Part shown: positions 44,265 through 56,604 of the stretch, piece by piece
How positions within the stretch are numbered: position 1 is the first letter of the stretch
Layout of the letters: every line of letters starts with the position of its first letter
Source of the DNA: Flaccisagitta enflata
Taxonomy: Eukaryota; Chaetognatha; Sagittoidea; Aphragmophora
Reading direction: 5' to 3'
Assembly (NCBI GenBank): GCA_965153355.1
Contig: OZ231127.1
Coordinates: forward strand, 54,870,001-54,934,000
Length of the DNA stretch: 64,000 nt
Made by a program: the position numbers and the translations under genes
The notes under the pieces: model-generated
What the model was told of the DNA's origin: nothing
Seen by the model: the letters and a program-made list of their open reading frames with translations, nothing else
The model's database searches: none

Positions 44265-44271
44265 AATGACT

Positions 44272-44789
44272 GTCACACGTAGTCAGTCGGTCGACCCACT
44301 TGTTAATGCATGTTGATTCGACGATTCCTAAATCCGTTTATCTGAAACTGAAAGCCAAGATGAGGAAACATAGGAGAAATCTCAGAACACCGGTTGCTTA
44401 GGAGAAGGTCATATTCTCTTAGTCTTAGTGAGATCAGATTTTTTCTCCAAAATCATTTTTTTCCTAATCAAAAAGTAGAAAAGTGTCATACGCTTCAGGC
44501 TGATTAGAGAATGTTACGCTCCACTGGATATATTTTGGAGGGCACGCTCAGGCAAGTATTTTGACCAGCCAAAGCCGTAATCTAAAACAAAACTAAACAA
44601 TTCAAAAGTGATGTTGATCATCTGAGATGGGTCACTTAGCAATTCAGACTAGAAAAGGAGGAGTAACCTCCTCTCCTTCTTCGTTTTCTCAGGTCCAATC
44701 TTGAATTACGATTCGTCTCATCTTTGCAGGAGTTTCTTTTTCTAGTTACGTAATACATACCTCAACAAATCTCCATGTCAGTCTGTTGA
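44272..44789. other. Unassigned
   Basis: No gene or repeat recognised. Confidence 0.3.
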
Positions 44790-45000
44790 TCCATTTGTCA
44801 CCCAAACTTTTTGTTGTGGATCCGCAATAAGTTTTGTCCATCTAAGTTTTGTCCATCTGTCCGTCCATGCGTCTGTCCGTGACGCACAACTAAAAGATGT
44901 AAACAAACGCGCATTTTCGCAAGTGCTAGTGTGTGTGTGTCTGTGCGTGTGTTGGATAGTGTGCACTGAGGGTGGTTGTTCACCCTTTCTCACCCACCCG
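44790..45000 (-). mobile_element. Diverged family A-like element
   Basis: TTTTTGTTGTGGATCCGCAA and TAAGTTTTGTCCATCTGTCC mirror the A hairpin and its GTCCGTCC follow-up. AACGCGCATTTTCGC and CACCCACCCGCG follow. The hairpin stem is TTGTGGATCCGCAA. Confidence 0.45.
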
Positions 45001-46873
45001 CGAAGATTTTGAAACCCCGGATTATAAAGTGGTTGTATTCTTCTCAGGGCCCATCACAGAAGTTCGGGGCCCCATAACAAATAGCAAGGTGGGGCACCCT
45101 TTCTGCACCCCTCCCCCCATTTCCATTTTTCTCTTTTTGCAAAATGTTTTTCTGTGTTATCGACCCTTTCGCTTTTGACAGAGGGGGGGGTCTCTCAAAC
45201 CTTTCGTATACATAGTAGCATTTGACTGTTTTTTCTTGCCTGTTGTGATCAACAAAGTTTAACAACTGGTTATCGGTAAGATTTGGGATTCGCCGGGCCA
45301 AGGAAATACCTTTATGAGATGACATATAAAGTATCCTTTCTCAATTTTGTTTTTGAGAAAAGTGTCCCTAGATGGTCAGGGACATCAGGTAGCACTCTGG
45401 TAACAACCTACTTTCTTCAGTGTCGATATATCATTTGTATCTAAGACCCAAAAAGGGGCTGATTTGGCCAATTTCTATATGTCCTATATAGGTCACACTG
45501 ACTATCATCACTGTAAAATTTGAGAAAAAACATAACATGATATGAAGAATTGGCACATTTTCATTGGTCCTGGTTATGGTTTTGAGGACTTAAAATCTTT
45601 TGTTGACAGGTCCTTGTTCATTATAGAAAAATTACATTTTTTAAATTTTTTTAAAAGTACCATTTTTGATATTTTTTGGGGGAAAATTCCAATTATTGAT
45701 ATAGAAAACCTTATCTTCCTGTTCTTTCAACTTTTTTCTTTTTTGCCCGTTTAGTGAAGACATGTTGCAAGAGAGAGTGTTCATGCCACCTGTGGGGACT
45801 GCCATGTCTCAGTCACTGTAGAAATATAAAAAACTTCACAAAGATAATAGCTGTGTCCACACTTAGTTTTCCATGCTTTTATGGTCACGTGATTCTTATA
45901 CTGAGACCTGGGTCATAAGAAATTACAGTTTTGTACCTGGTATGGTCTGAAACATCACCCTGTTGCCTAACTCCAAAATTTCCCAAGTCCCTGGTCCAGG
46001 CATTTCTCCTCCCTTGATTTATGAGTATTTTGCAGATTGTAATGTCTTTAGGGGTGTGATACATTTATAGCGCTGCCTCTTCATTTTTTGATAGTCACGC
46101 ATCGTTGTTGGCTTTAGGCGGTCAATAAAGAACAGGAGGTAAAAACAACCAATGGGATGGGCATCGAGAATACTTAATTTATCACATCATACTGAATTCT
46201 CAAAAAATTCCTGATTGAATTTTGAAACCATGCTGTAAAATGCTGTTGAAATGCTGTAAAAATGCTGTAAAAATCGTATTTTTTACTGTTTTTTCAGTAT
46301 TTCTCTTTGATATACCGCAGCATTGATTCATCCGTACTGATTATTAGTGTAACTGGTCTAGGGACACTATTTTGAAAAGAATTGATCTTTAGATATCAAA
46401 GATCAGTATCAGTATATGCAGTAAAATGCTGTAAAAACAGCAGAATTATAGGTATTTTTGATATTTTTTCTCAGATTCCGCTACAATTGTTCTAAGATTT
46501 TGAAAAAGTAGGCCTCAGACATATTCGTGTAACAATTCCATCTTATTGCATTGACGTTATATATGATTTGATGCCAAAAACATGCTGTTAGAGCATGCCT
46601 TGAATATGTCGTAAAAATGGTGTATTTGACATTTTTTCTCCCGTGCATACTGGTTTTAAATAACCAAAGCCGCACATACAGCCAAGATGTAGTCGCTGGT
46701 GAGTGGGCACTGGGCAGGTGCAGCAATGCGGGTGAGTGGGGACAGTAAGTGGGTGAGCGTCTGTGATGTTGCTGGCCTGGGTTTGTATCATTCAGAAATC
46801 AGTATATCAGCAAATTTTGCGTCATCCAATATTTCACGTTACAGGTACAATTTGGAATCCAGCAGGCTGTGTA
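45001..46873. other. Low-copy DNA, no supported gene
   Basis: TGCTGTAAAAATGCTGTAAA repeats at 46235-46275. A 93-codon minus frame (45044-45325) and an 81-codon one (46481-46726) have no domain support. Inverted GTGTCCCTAGA/TCTAGGGACAC strings at 45362 and 46357 may mark worn element ends. Confidence 0.35.
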
Positions 46874-47136
46874 AGGGCGTGTTTCTACTTTCTAGTGATA
46901 CGCGTTGAACGCGTTTTCAGCATGAACCCTTATCTATAAATTTCAGTGTCCCACGAGGAAGTGAGCGGAGTGAGCGAGCTCTTGAATAGAGTGAGCGAGC
47001 TTGTGAATGGAGCGAGCGAGCATAGCAAGTGTAGCGGAATGAGCGGTGCAAGCAAATGAACGTATCAAGCAACCAAGTGGCTTTTTTAAAACGCGAACAT
47101 CTGTGTCACAGACTCTGTGACTAGAAACGCGCCCTG
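46874..47136. mobile_element. TA-flanked MITE with GAGCGAGC core (263 bp)
   Basis: Ends AGGGCGTGTTTCTACTTTCT and CAGGGCGCGTTTCTAGTCAC inward, with TA outside both (the left end seems to have lost its first C). The middle is a run of GAGTGAGCGAGC-type units. Confidence 0.65.
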
Positions 47137-47451
47137 TATCCCATGATATGACAACATATTTGAAAGCATCATTCATCACCTATCTCATCAGGCACCTGAC
47201 ATGACAAACGACTCTGGGCACACTTTTCAATCTCTAGGGCGACATATCTTAGGTCAATGTGGCCCAAAAAAGGCTCATTTTGGTCTGTCGCTTTAAAGTC
47301 GCTCTAACTTTGATGGAAGTAAAGCGTAACAAGAATGAGGAAACATTTTGGAAAAAAAAAGATATTTTCATTTGTCTAGATTCTGGTTGAAACGAGAAAA
47401 AAATCATGTTGAAGTATCAGAAGATTTTGACGGCTTTTTTTAAATTTTCTT
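47137..47451. other. Unassigned
   Basis: No gene or repeat recognised. Confidence 0.3.
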
Positions 47452-47569
47452 TTTTAGTTGCGTGCTACGCGACTCTAAACCTCGCTATATCGGTCCGTCG
47501 GTCAGTCGGTTGGTTGGTCGGCTGCTCGAACGGTCAGACCCACTTTGGTTGCTTTATGCGTCTCATCTT

Positions 47570-48075
47570 TAAAGGGTTGATATACTGTAGACACAGGGGA
47601 ATTTCGAGACGCTGTCCATCGTTCCGGTTGTCTCTTTTCCGGCTCTTTTTCCATCTGTCTCATCTCTTTTTCCATCTGGTTCATCCTTTTCTGCCCTCTC
47701 CTTGGCCATCGAAGCTCATGTCTGCAGTCCCAGGCCTGATTTTGGCCCTCTGAGCCCTCAAATAACCCCTTTCAGACCTCATTTTAGGCCTCGAGAGTTC
47801 AAATCAGCTCTCCAGACCTAATATCTAACCTCCAGACCTCAAATATCAACTCTCAGGCCTTCTCAGCATGTTCCCCTAGTCCTTGAAAGTTCCGCTCTTA
47901 AACTTCAAATCTTGCTCTTTTTACCGAATTCCATATCCCAGACTTCAAATCTGCCTCAGGACGTCTTGAAATTTCTGTGTCCTACAGGACATCCGTTTGG
48001 GCCGCTTTCCCGTTCACCCCACTACTCACTTGATCACTCTGCCAGGGCATCAGGTACCACTGATCAAAGGATCCT
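47570..48075. mobile_element. Family C3 element, degenerate
   Basis: TACTGTAGACACAGGGGAAT at the left, units like AGGCCTGATTTTGGCCCTCT, then CTGTGTCCTACAGGACATCC, GGGCCGCTTTCCC and CATCAGGTACCACTGATC. Left outer end lost. Confidence 0.6.
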
Positions 48076-48189
48076 GATGACTAGTAACTTTATGCCTTTG
48101 AGTTTTTTGACATATACTCTGCCTCTGGACATATAATGACTTCTCCAGCAATGCCTGCCCACCCCGCACGCTACTAGGGTAGCCTTGTA

Positions 48190-49138
48190 AACTATGGCAA
48201 AAAAACCAAAGAAGTTATTTCGTTTATAACTTGAAATTCACCAGTAAAGAAATTTTTACTGAAGTTACTTTTTAGTATCATTAAGCATCACTAAAAAAAT
48301 CAATGACCTGCTTTTAATAGTTTGAGAATTATAGATTTTTTAAAAGTGCTTGTCAGAAGATCAGAAATTCAATGTACACACATAAGAATTTTAACCAAGA
48401 ATCAAAACAAAACTTAAAAAACCATACAAATTCAGTCCGATTTTGACGAAATGTTATTGGAAGTAAACCACAGTGTTAGCAGGTTGTGATAAAAATTTCA
48501 TTATTAGCAAACTCAATTATTTTGCAGAAACAGCAAGTTTTCTAAAACTTTTTGTTTTAGAATGAAGTAAATGAAGATGAAATCTGAAATATAAATCGAT
48601 GCTTAGGCCAGAGTTTTTCACCAATCATCATGATTTTTTACCTGCAACTTTTATAATGTGTTGATTCACCTCCAGCAAACTTTTGTGAAGATTGAAGCCA
48701 TTTAGTCCTCTAAATTGCAAAATAATATCTTAACAGGTAACAGAATATTTCTTATCCTGAGGAAGCTTACAATCAACCAATATCTACCCCACCAGACTTT
48801 ATCTGAGTAGATGCACTTTTGCCTAGTATTAGTGAATATTACCATCAGACTACAGTTCAAAAATCATGACAAAACTCCCAAAACCTTTTGCACAATGCCA
48901 ATTTTACTAAAAATGGTAATATTTTGATTTAGGATAAACGTCATCTCTGGCAGTCCAAAAGAGGTGGGACTTCATAAAAGGTGAAAACGTGGCTAAAAAT
49001 CAACCGATTTTGATGAAATTTTAACCAGACATAGTCCATTGCGGTTATCATCCATCAAAATTTTATGCAAATCGGCCGCAACATCTTCACTTTTGCTCTC
49101 TCAAAAGTTGCTTTCGCTTTTTTTTTTTTTGCCATAGT
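48190..49138. mobile_element. TA-flanked MITE inside family A (949 bp)
   Basis: Ends AACTATGGCAAAAAAACC and ACTATGGCAAAAAAAAAAAA inward. TA at 48188-48189 and 49139-49140. The uninterrupted family A sequence has GTGTATCCGG here with a single TA, giving the empty-site equivalent. AT-rich interior, no coding frame. Confidence 0.85.
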
Positions 49139-49189
49139 TATCCGGGTTTGTTTATGGGAGTCAAGTGAAATAGCAATTTTTCTTCTGTT

Positions 49190-49370
49190 TTCGCGTTCCT
49201 GTGTTAGACACAACTTTATAAAAAGCTTTATTCAGTTCATCCGTCGGGCAGGGTCCGCTGTCCATTCATCTCGCCCGTCTGTCTACCTGTCCAGAACATG
49301 AGTCACAGCGTGCCTTTGCCCACCTGTCCGTGAGCTGGTATTGGCTGTGTATCCGGCCTTGTTCCTCTTA
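49190..49370 (-). mobile_element. Family A element, diverged
   Basis: TGTGTTAGACACAACTTTAT, AAAAGCTTTATTCAG, CATCCGTCGGGC; far end CACCTGTCCGTGAGCTGGTA, GGCTGTGTATCCGGCCTTGT. Confidence 0.55.
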
Positions 49371-49612
49371 AGTCCGTTTGATGAAGACATATGGGAGTTT
49401 ACTTGCCAAATTCACTTTATCTCGATGACTTAGTTCAGAGATATGCATTTACGAAAATGCGATACAAATTTTGTTCACACCCCATTACGCAAGAATAACG
49501 CTGAGATTCCCACTAACATATGAAGTTTTGTGAAACTGAGTTGTTCAAACTACGACATGGTCACCTAAATCCCCAAGTGAAACGCATGAACGTTCTGAAG
49601 ATATATGAGTAT

Positions 49613-49822
49613 TTTTAGTCACGTGCTACGCGACTGTACACCCCAAAAATGTCTGTCCGGCGGTTGGTCAGCTGGTTGTTTTGTTGGTCCCCTTTTTATT
49701 TTTTTAGCGTTCTGGAGCTTTTTAGGCTCACCATTCCTGCCCAAATGCCCAAGTGACCATCTCAAGTAATGCTCTTGCCCATCTGTACGTTACTGGGCAT
49801 GCCGTGTATCTGGCCTTGTTTT
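49613..49822 (-). mobile_element. Family A element
   Basis: TTTTTAGTCACGTGCTACGC, GACTGTACACCCCAAAAATG, GTCCGGCGGTTGGTC; far end CCATCTGTACGTTACTGGGC, ATGCCGTGTATCTGGCCTTG. A long GAAAAA tract follows to about 50000. Confidence 0.7.
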
Positions 49823-51654
49823 AAAAAAAAGAAAAAATGAAGAAAAAGAATAAAGAAAAAATATACAGAAGAAAAAAAGTGGAAAAAAGTAAGTAACATC
49901 AGAAATAAAAGGCAAAAAAAGGAAAGAAGAAAGAAGAAAGAAAGAGGTAGCAAAGATAGAGAGAAAGGAAAGACAGGAGAGAAAGGGAAGAATGAAAGAG
50001 AAATTCCATGAAATAGTTTTATTGACTTCAGCAACTTTTAGAAAGTGATATATAAGATCCTCATCATGCTTAATATTCAAATATATTATCTATGGTTACG
50101 CATATTATTAATTGTACTGTCAAAGACTGGTGGAATAACGGTAATCGCACTCGCTGATGTTAAAACGTACGCGGTCTGTATTCGCTCTAAATGCATCAGC
50201 CAGCAACGTTGCTTCAAAGCATGGCATAAAATATATTGCTTGGTTCAGAATATTTTTGATATTTGAACATTGTGGCTTCAGATTATCATCGCAAACTATC
50301 ACCATGATCAATGTAGTATAAACACATCGCCCTTGCTGCATTTGCAACTAATATAGACCTTACTGTCGATCTACTTTCATCAATGAAATAAATTTTGAAT
50401 TATAAATTTCCTCATACATTACATAAACTTCCAATTTCCAGGCTAAGATTGACCTCTTGCAAAACTTGTGTGAATTTATAACACAATATATAGTTAATAT
50501 GTGTATATAAATAATGCTTGTGTAGTTGTTAGTAAAGTGACAATTTTTGATATGATATGTTTATATTTATTTGGATTTAAAAATATTATTTACTTCATGT
50601 CATCACATTTGAATTGTGGCTTGATTAAATTCTAAATGAGATACAAACCAACACATGCTCACAGCTGCTCCTGTTCACAACAGTATTTTTCTTTTAAACC
50701 ATCAGTTTTTAATTTAATAAAAGAAAGTTTTAGGACTGTGAATTTAAAGCATGGGGACCCAGAATTAAAAATATACAATTTCTTATGGCTTTTGGATTTA
50801 TATATTTTGGTTATTTGAATGAAATTGTTTTAAGGTTTATGAATTGGGTAATGCTGGAGGCACATGAACGCTTCATATAATAAACTGATATATATATGTA
50901 TACTATGCACTGAAGACAGCACTTGAATGATTGATTGTATGTCAAAATAAAAAAACAATAAAATCTTTATATCTAATTTTTGAAGTCTTGCAAAAACTTT
51001 CTTTTTCATTTGGCGCCAATCTAAGACTTTATCTGTTGCCTAAACATGAATAATTAATAACTGTTGTTAAATTTGTTTTTGCAGTCCCTTTGAAAAAGAC
51101 AATCTATAAAATGGTGTCTCATCAAAGAGCTCTAGCTTCTAAACCGTTAAAGATACAGATCTGGGATTGGTCTAGAATGAAAGATAATTCGAAAATCTTC
51201 AAAATCATTCTTTCTGTAAAACTTTTTTGGTACTTTTTCAGTCAGTTTTATCAGCAAATACAAAAGTGCGTTCATGTGAATAAACTGGATATATATATGT
51301 TTACTATATGATTATATGTATATGAGGGGGAATCACTGTGCATAAGGTCGTACATACTGAGGGGAAGAATGGGAGAATGGCCCAGCGATAAGGACAATAA
51401 TCGGTTAAGGACATGCACACAGTATCTTATGCGAAAGACTAGTTTACAATTATACACGGTCCATAGACAGATACAAAGACAAAGACTATCATTCATTCGA
51501 TGGCAAAAGCGAAAAACTAAAAACGGATAGAGACAAGGACATGGTCGAAGAGGAAGGGAAGAGAGAGAAATGAACCGGAAGAAAACCAGCTCAAGAAGAA
51601 TTTGACCTTTAAGCCTCGAGACGCTCTCAAGTCACGAGACGCCTAAACGCCGTT
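49823..51654. other. AT-rich DNA, no supported gene
   Basis: A purine tract at 49825-50000, then low-copy AT-rich DNA. Frames of 60-90 codons exist on both strands with no domain or splice support. Confidence 0.35.
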
Positions 51655-51740
51655 TTTAGTCGACGCCGCCAGCATCGTTCTGACGCCGCCAGCATCGTGC
51701 TGACGCCGCCACCAAGCTGGCGCGGCGCCACCACTTCAAC
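51655..51740. repeat. GC-rich 20-bp tandem repeat
   Basis: Three copies of GACGCCGCCAGCATCGTGCT-like units, then GACGCCGCCACCAAGCTGGC. It follows GTTTTTAGTC and stands out against AT-rich surroundings. Confidence 0.7.
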
Positions 51741-53621
51741 GATACGACCAAAGACATAGTAAGACCACCTCCAACCACGTAACCATTTCATCTACAGTAC
51801 CTTCCGAGCAAACCCGGCTTAAACTGGAGGGTTAATTTTTGGTACTTTGATTTCATTTCCCTAACTTGATTTTTAGTATCTAACCTAATTAAAGTAGTAA
51901 GCAAACCTGAGCTTTGTCGCAGCGCTCAAATCCAGTAGTTAGCATTTACGGTTTTTTTTTTTTAGCCTGAAGCGACATTTAAATATTATTGTTACCATTG
52001 TTTTTTAGATGAAATATAAAAGTTATGTTAAAAAGACACAGAAACCATGCCTACAGGTTAGCAAATATAATAAAGTATAAACTGGTAAAACAACCTATTA
52101 TTACCCTATGATGTTAGTATATTTGCATAGTATGATTTTTAACTGTGTATATTAGATGAGAGTATTTATGTGTGTAATCTAGAAGAGCTTAGCAATTTGA
52201 AAGAAGTTCAGTTGTGAGAGTTGCAGTTATTTACTAAGAGATTCCAAAGGTTTTGCAAAGAAACAAGATGGATTTACCTTTCATTTTTCAATTGGGATTG
52301 AAATTTTTAAAAGTAAAATGGAAAGAGTAAAAATGACACAAATGTTTCTTTTTAAATAGCTCTTTTATTTCCAGAAACAGTTTGAGCTACAGATGCCAGA
52401 TTAAACTCCCCAAATGAAAGCTTTTATTTTAACACTTAGAAAAGTCAATGTATTAAAGAATTTTTTTAGAGTTTTGAATATTTGTTAACTGAAGAGTCAC
52501 TTTAAAAAACAATTTATCCCAAACAATTAAATCAAACAGCACTTATAGATAACTTTTTTTAAAATCGCTGTCTTTGCTTTCCTTAAAATTGTTATAAAAG
52601 ATCTTTATTTGAGACCAATCTGGGATTCAGTTCTAAACTATAAAGGTTTAGAAATGATATGATTACAGAAGACAAAAACAGAAATGTTTTTTGTAGAATT
52701 GCTTTGACCATGATGTATCCATCAAATAAAATAGTAAAAAGCCCAGACTTAACAAAACTGCAAATCCTACACTACTATATAAAAACAGATTGTATTAGTT
52801 TCTTTTCTACTTCTTTTGTGTTATATTTCTGCCTTATGTTACAGTTCAGAAAGACTATATTGTGCTGTTCCTTTTAATTACCTCCAAATGATATCTTCAG
52901 ACTCTGGATTTTTTCGGAAAAGAGTTATTTTTTTTTGATAGCCAAATATGCCCTTCATAAGAACTATATCTTAACACCCAATAAAAAATGAAAGTAGGAA
53001 TGAAATTAGAAAACAATAAAAATTAATCCTCTAGTTTTAGCCAGGTTTGTTTCCGGAAGTTACTGAACCATTTTTGCTTTGCCACTCTGTCTGGCTGCAC
53101 ATCTCACATAGTTGAACTCATGCTCCAATGGACCTGCTTTTAAATAGATTTTTGTATATATATAATGTGCAAGATTTCAAAGTAAACACAGTCATTGAGG
53201 CCAAAAATTAAATAATTTTTTTAATTTTAATATATAACTTTGTGATGACAAAACAAAAAAAAATCAATGCAAAATCTGTTTTAGTTAGCAAAATATTAAT
53301 TATTATATGTCAAAATATGATTTATTCAGTTGTTAAAGTTTTTTTTGGTATTTTTCTAGTTTTTTGCATCAGAAAATGTTTCAAAATGCTCTAAACATGT
53401 TTCTGAAAAGTAAAATGTATATAGTAGAACTTTTTTGATGTAATTCATTACTGTCATATGAAATTTTATGAAAAAAAGTACAGAAAACAAATATTTTCTG
53501 CTTATTTTACATCTTGTCATTAAACGGTTTCTTTTCTATGAGAAATTGTCTCACAATTTTTTTTCAGCAATCGTTAATACAATCACTAAATGATAATTGT
53601 TATTAGAAAGCTGTTTGTTAA
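51741..53621. other. AT-rich DNA, no supported gene
   Basis: Reverse copies of the module with TTGAGCTACAGATGCCAG at about 52370-52420 and GAGACCAATCTGGGATTCAG at about 52610 recall 33150, 37140 and 37350. No coding support. Confidence 0.35.
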
Positions 53622-53705
53622 TTTATTCATTCATTCAATCAATCATAAATTCATTCATTCATTCATTCATTCATTCATTCATTCATTCATTCATTCATTT
53701 ATTCT
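53622..53705. repeat. (ATTC)n microsatellite
   Basis: ATTCATTC repeats, about 15 perfect units. Confidence 0.95.
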
Positions 53706-55369
53706 ATCATCTAACTCAATCAACTAATTATTTGCACCAACAGCTGTCATTACTGTTGCTTTTGTTATATATATATATAATGTTACCGTCATCCTTTGTT
53801 GTTATGTTAGCAGTATGTTGTTGTTATGTTACATGAGAGAAAGAAAAGAAAGATGAGCAAGTATGTTATAAAGGTTGTTACGCATGGTATTATGACCGGA
53901 AACATAGTTATTTTGGACTCTGAATATAATTACTACAATCACCTTATTATTGTATATAAGATGATGTTGTTGTTGTTGTTTTTTATGTTGCTAGGCATGT
54001 TGTTAAGAGCATATAGCAGTAGCTCAGTGCCACCAATTCTAATATGTTATATAGTATTTCACAATCACTAATGGTTAACAGCATTAAATATATTTATTGA
54101 GAATAGGCCTGCTATGGGGGATCCATGATTAGCAAACACGGCTGCATTATGTAAATGGCCACCTTCACATGTTCATATGGAATGAAAATAGAATCATTTA
54201 CATCTTAAACTGTATGTTTTTTTGTGAAGAAAATGAGTAGACTAACTATTTAGTCATTTTATTTAGTTCAGATTGACAATCATATAGACAATACATAGTG
54301 CTAGAGATAGATTTCCACAAAATATAAAAATGATATTATCAGCTCAGAAAAGGAGAAAAGATAATTTAATGATTCCACTGAGACTACGACCTGAATGAAC
54401 ATTCAATGTTTAAGTATATACAAAGATGCAGAAGAATATTAATTTTTATCCATAAAACACAGAGAAATATTTCATTTGTGGCATCAATGCTCATAAGCTA
54501 CCCATTAGCTTCTGAACTTGACCAGAGGCTAAGACTCAGATTGCTTATTATGATCATTGCTGAAATTTTTCTGCAATCTCACTCAACTAGTTAAAACTAG
54601 TCGAATATATTCAGAGAGCATTAAAACGTTTACAGGACTGCATTGGTCTAAAATGTCAAAATGGTTTAAACAACTAAAAATTGGCATTTACACTGGGAAA
54701 AGATTTATTGTTATCCATGAATTTTCTTTTGCCCTGATTCACCCAGACCCAGGAAACCAAATGATACACATCAGAGCTTTGACACTGATGTTAAAGCAAA
54801 TGCCTAAATACAAATATTTACATTTTGATAATACAGGTTATTGTTTTGGTTAATTTAAGCAACCTCATCAACTAGAGTTTCAAATGAAGAGACATGATTC
54901 AAGTTTCCCATTACTATAATTTCACAAAAAACTATGATTTAATAATTAAACACTAATTTAGCTATTTAGGTTGCTTTTGGACTAAAATAGAAAGTTGCAC
55001 AATTTCAGCAACTATTTACACATTTTGAATTTGTTCTGATCAGCTGAGTTATTTGGTGTGCCTTGGCCACGCTGTCCTCCCCTGCTTGCCAAACACCAGG
55101 CTGCTGAACACATGGGAAACATAAAACAATTTGTACTAACATAGAAGATAAAATAAATATTAAGAAAATTTTAGGCTATTTTATTCATATGACTCTCAGT
55201 AAAGTAATGCCCAGAGTTATGATTATTTTTGTCTCATTTCACTGATATGGTGAGATTATTAATATAACTCAGGGCGTGTTCAGATTTTCGTCCTTAAAAC
55301 AATAAGCAGAACTGATTTTCTACTACTCAAAAATGACTAGTGCTACTTAACTATGATTACTATGTTCTA
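53706..55369. other. AT-rich DNA with one GC-rich island
   Basis: At 55040-55120 a GC-rich stretch follows TTGTTCTGATCAG and is open on both strands (plus: ELFGVPWPRCPPLLAKHQAA). It could be a short exon or a repeat scrap. The rest, including the 98-codon frame at 54557-54853, has no support. Confidence 0.3.
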
Positions 55370-56460
55370 GTGTTTTTGGTAATAATTGGATCCACATGGG
55401 AAGGCTGTGGATCGATTCTTCCATTACAAATTGGTATTTTGATGGGAATATTGAACTATTTTGAGCCCAAAAAAGTGTTGCTGTGAATGTTATAATAATG
55501 GTGGCATAAAGGGTAACAACGGCAGAGCTGCAATGGTTCCTGAGAGGTGCAGAAAATACAACATAGTTAAATAGCGAGCAGTAGCTGAAGAGCAGTAACT
55601 AACACATGGTTATATGGCAGCGATATGAGCGCTGAGTGAGGTTGAGCATCGGCATTGGTAACTCAGCGCAAGATAAGGTGCTGAGCAAACAGCAAAGCGT
55701 TGCTGTGCCGCTATTGCTGTTGTTGCCGGGCTACTGTCGCTGCTGTTGTTGTTGCTGCTGCTGTGGTTGTTGCTGCGTTGGTCGTGGCACAGGTTACATG
55801 CTGGTTAAGTGTGGTTGAGCATCATTGTTGTTGCTGTTGTGGTTGTTGTTGTTGTTGTTGTACATGCCAAGAAATAGTTTTACTAAATTGGAAAAAGAAT
55901 TACTCTTCTCAATGGAGCAGTGGTAGCTATTAAGCCTCTGGGTGGGGAGGTCCCTAGTTCGATTCCCGTCCAAATAGGGACCACGTGCTGAATTCGACCA
56001 AAAATGGCTTATCAAACAGGCTTTATAGTTAAGGAAATGCCAACAATAAAGCGAATAGTTTTGTTTTCATTTTGGTGGTTACTGATGGTTGTTGTTGTTG
56101 TTGTTGTTGTTGTTGCTGCTGTTGTTGCTGCTGCTGATTTATTTGCTGCTGCTGATGTTGTTGTTGTTGGACATGTCAAGAAATGCTTTTACTCAACAGG
56201 AAGAGAATTAAGGAGCAGTGGTAGCTTCTATGCCTCTGGGCAGAAAGGTTCCCAGTTCAATTCCTATCAATGCAGATTTGACGTGCTGAATTTGACCAAA
56301 AACTATTCATCAGTTGAAGAAATGCCAACAATTCAATGGTTGTTGTTGTACTCATTTTAGTGATTGCTGTTGGTGATGATGATGTTGCTGCTTATATTTG
56401 TTATTGTTGTTTCGGTCATCATCGTCAGTTGTTGTTGTTGTTGTTGTTGTTAAAAATGTC
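55370..56460 (+). repeat. Second copy of the composite tRNA-derived SINE
   Basis: Same order as 1929-3074: a worn head (55378-55450, GGATCGATTCTTCCATTA), the AAAAAAGTGTTGCTGTGAAT body, (GTT)n, a tRNA-like module at about 55908-55980 with B box AGTTCGATTCC (55956-55966), (GTT)n, and a second module at about 56212-56280 (AGTTCAATTCC). Ends with GATTGCTGTTGGTGATGATG as in the first copy. Confidence 0.65.
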
Positions 56461-56604
56461 AAGGAAATATGCTTTCAATCATCTATCAGCCAGCGATCAC
56501 AATGTATCAGTAGCTATCATGCTCTTTAGTAGGTACTTCGTGTTTAATACTAAGGTGGCGACAATATTGTGGGGTGGAAGAGGAGCAAACATGTGTAGTT
56601 TTTG

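Larger units (their letters stand above)
47452..49156 (-). mobile_element. Family A element split by a C3 element and a MITE
   Basis: Hairpin end TTTTTAGTTGCGTGCTACGC, GACTCTAAACCTCGCTATAT, CGGTCCGTCGG at 47452. Far end at 48150-48189, CCCCGCACGCTACTAGGGTA, GCCTTGTA, interrupted by the MITE at 48190-49138 and finished by TATCCGGGTTTGTT at 49139. Confidence 0.75.

Noticed and set aside
43600-45325. Shared MS.KGISLA peptide start in two minus frames (43622 and 45325)
   Set aside because: The shared stretch is about eight residues in frames without other support; could be chance or a worn repeat.
55040-55120. GC-rich island as a definite exon
   Set aside because: Open on both strands with an acceptor-like border on each, no donor, and only about 25 codons; kept only as a remark in the region entry.
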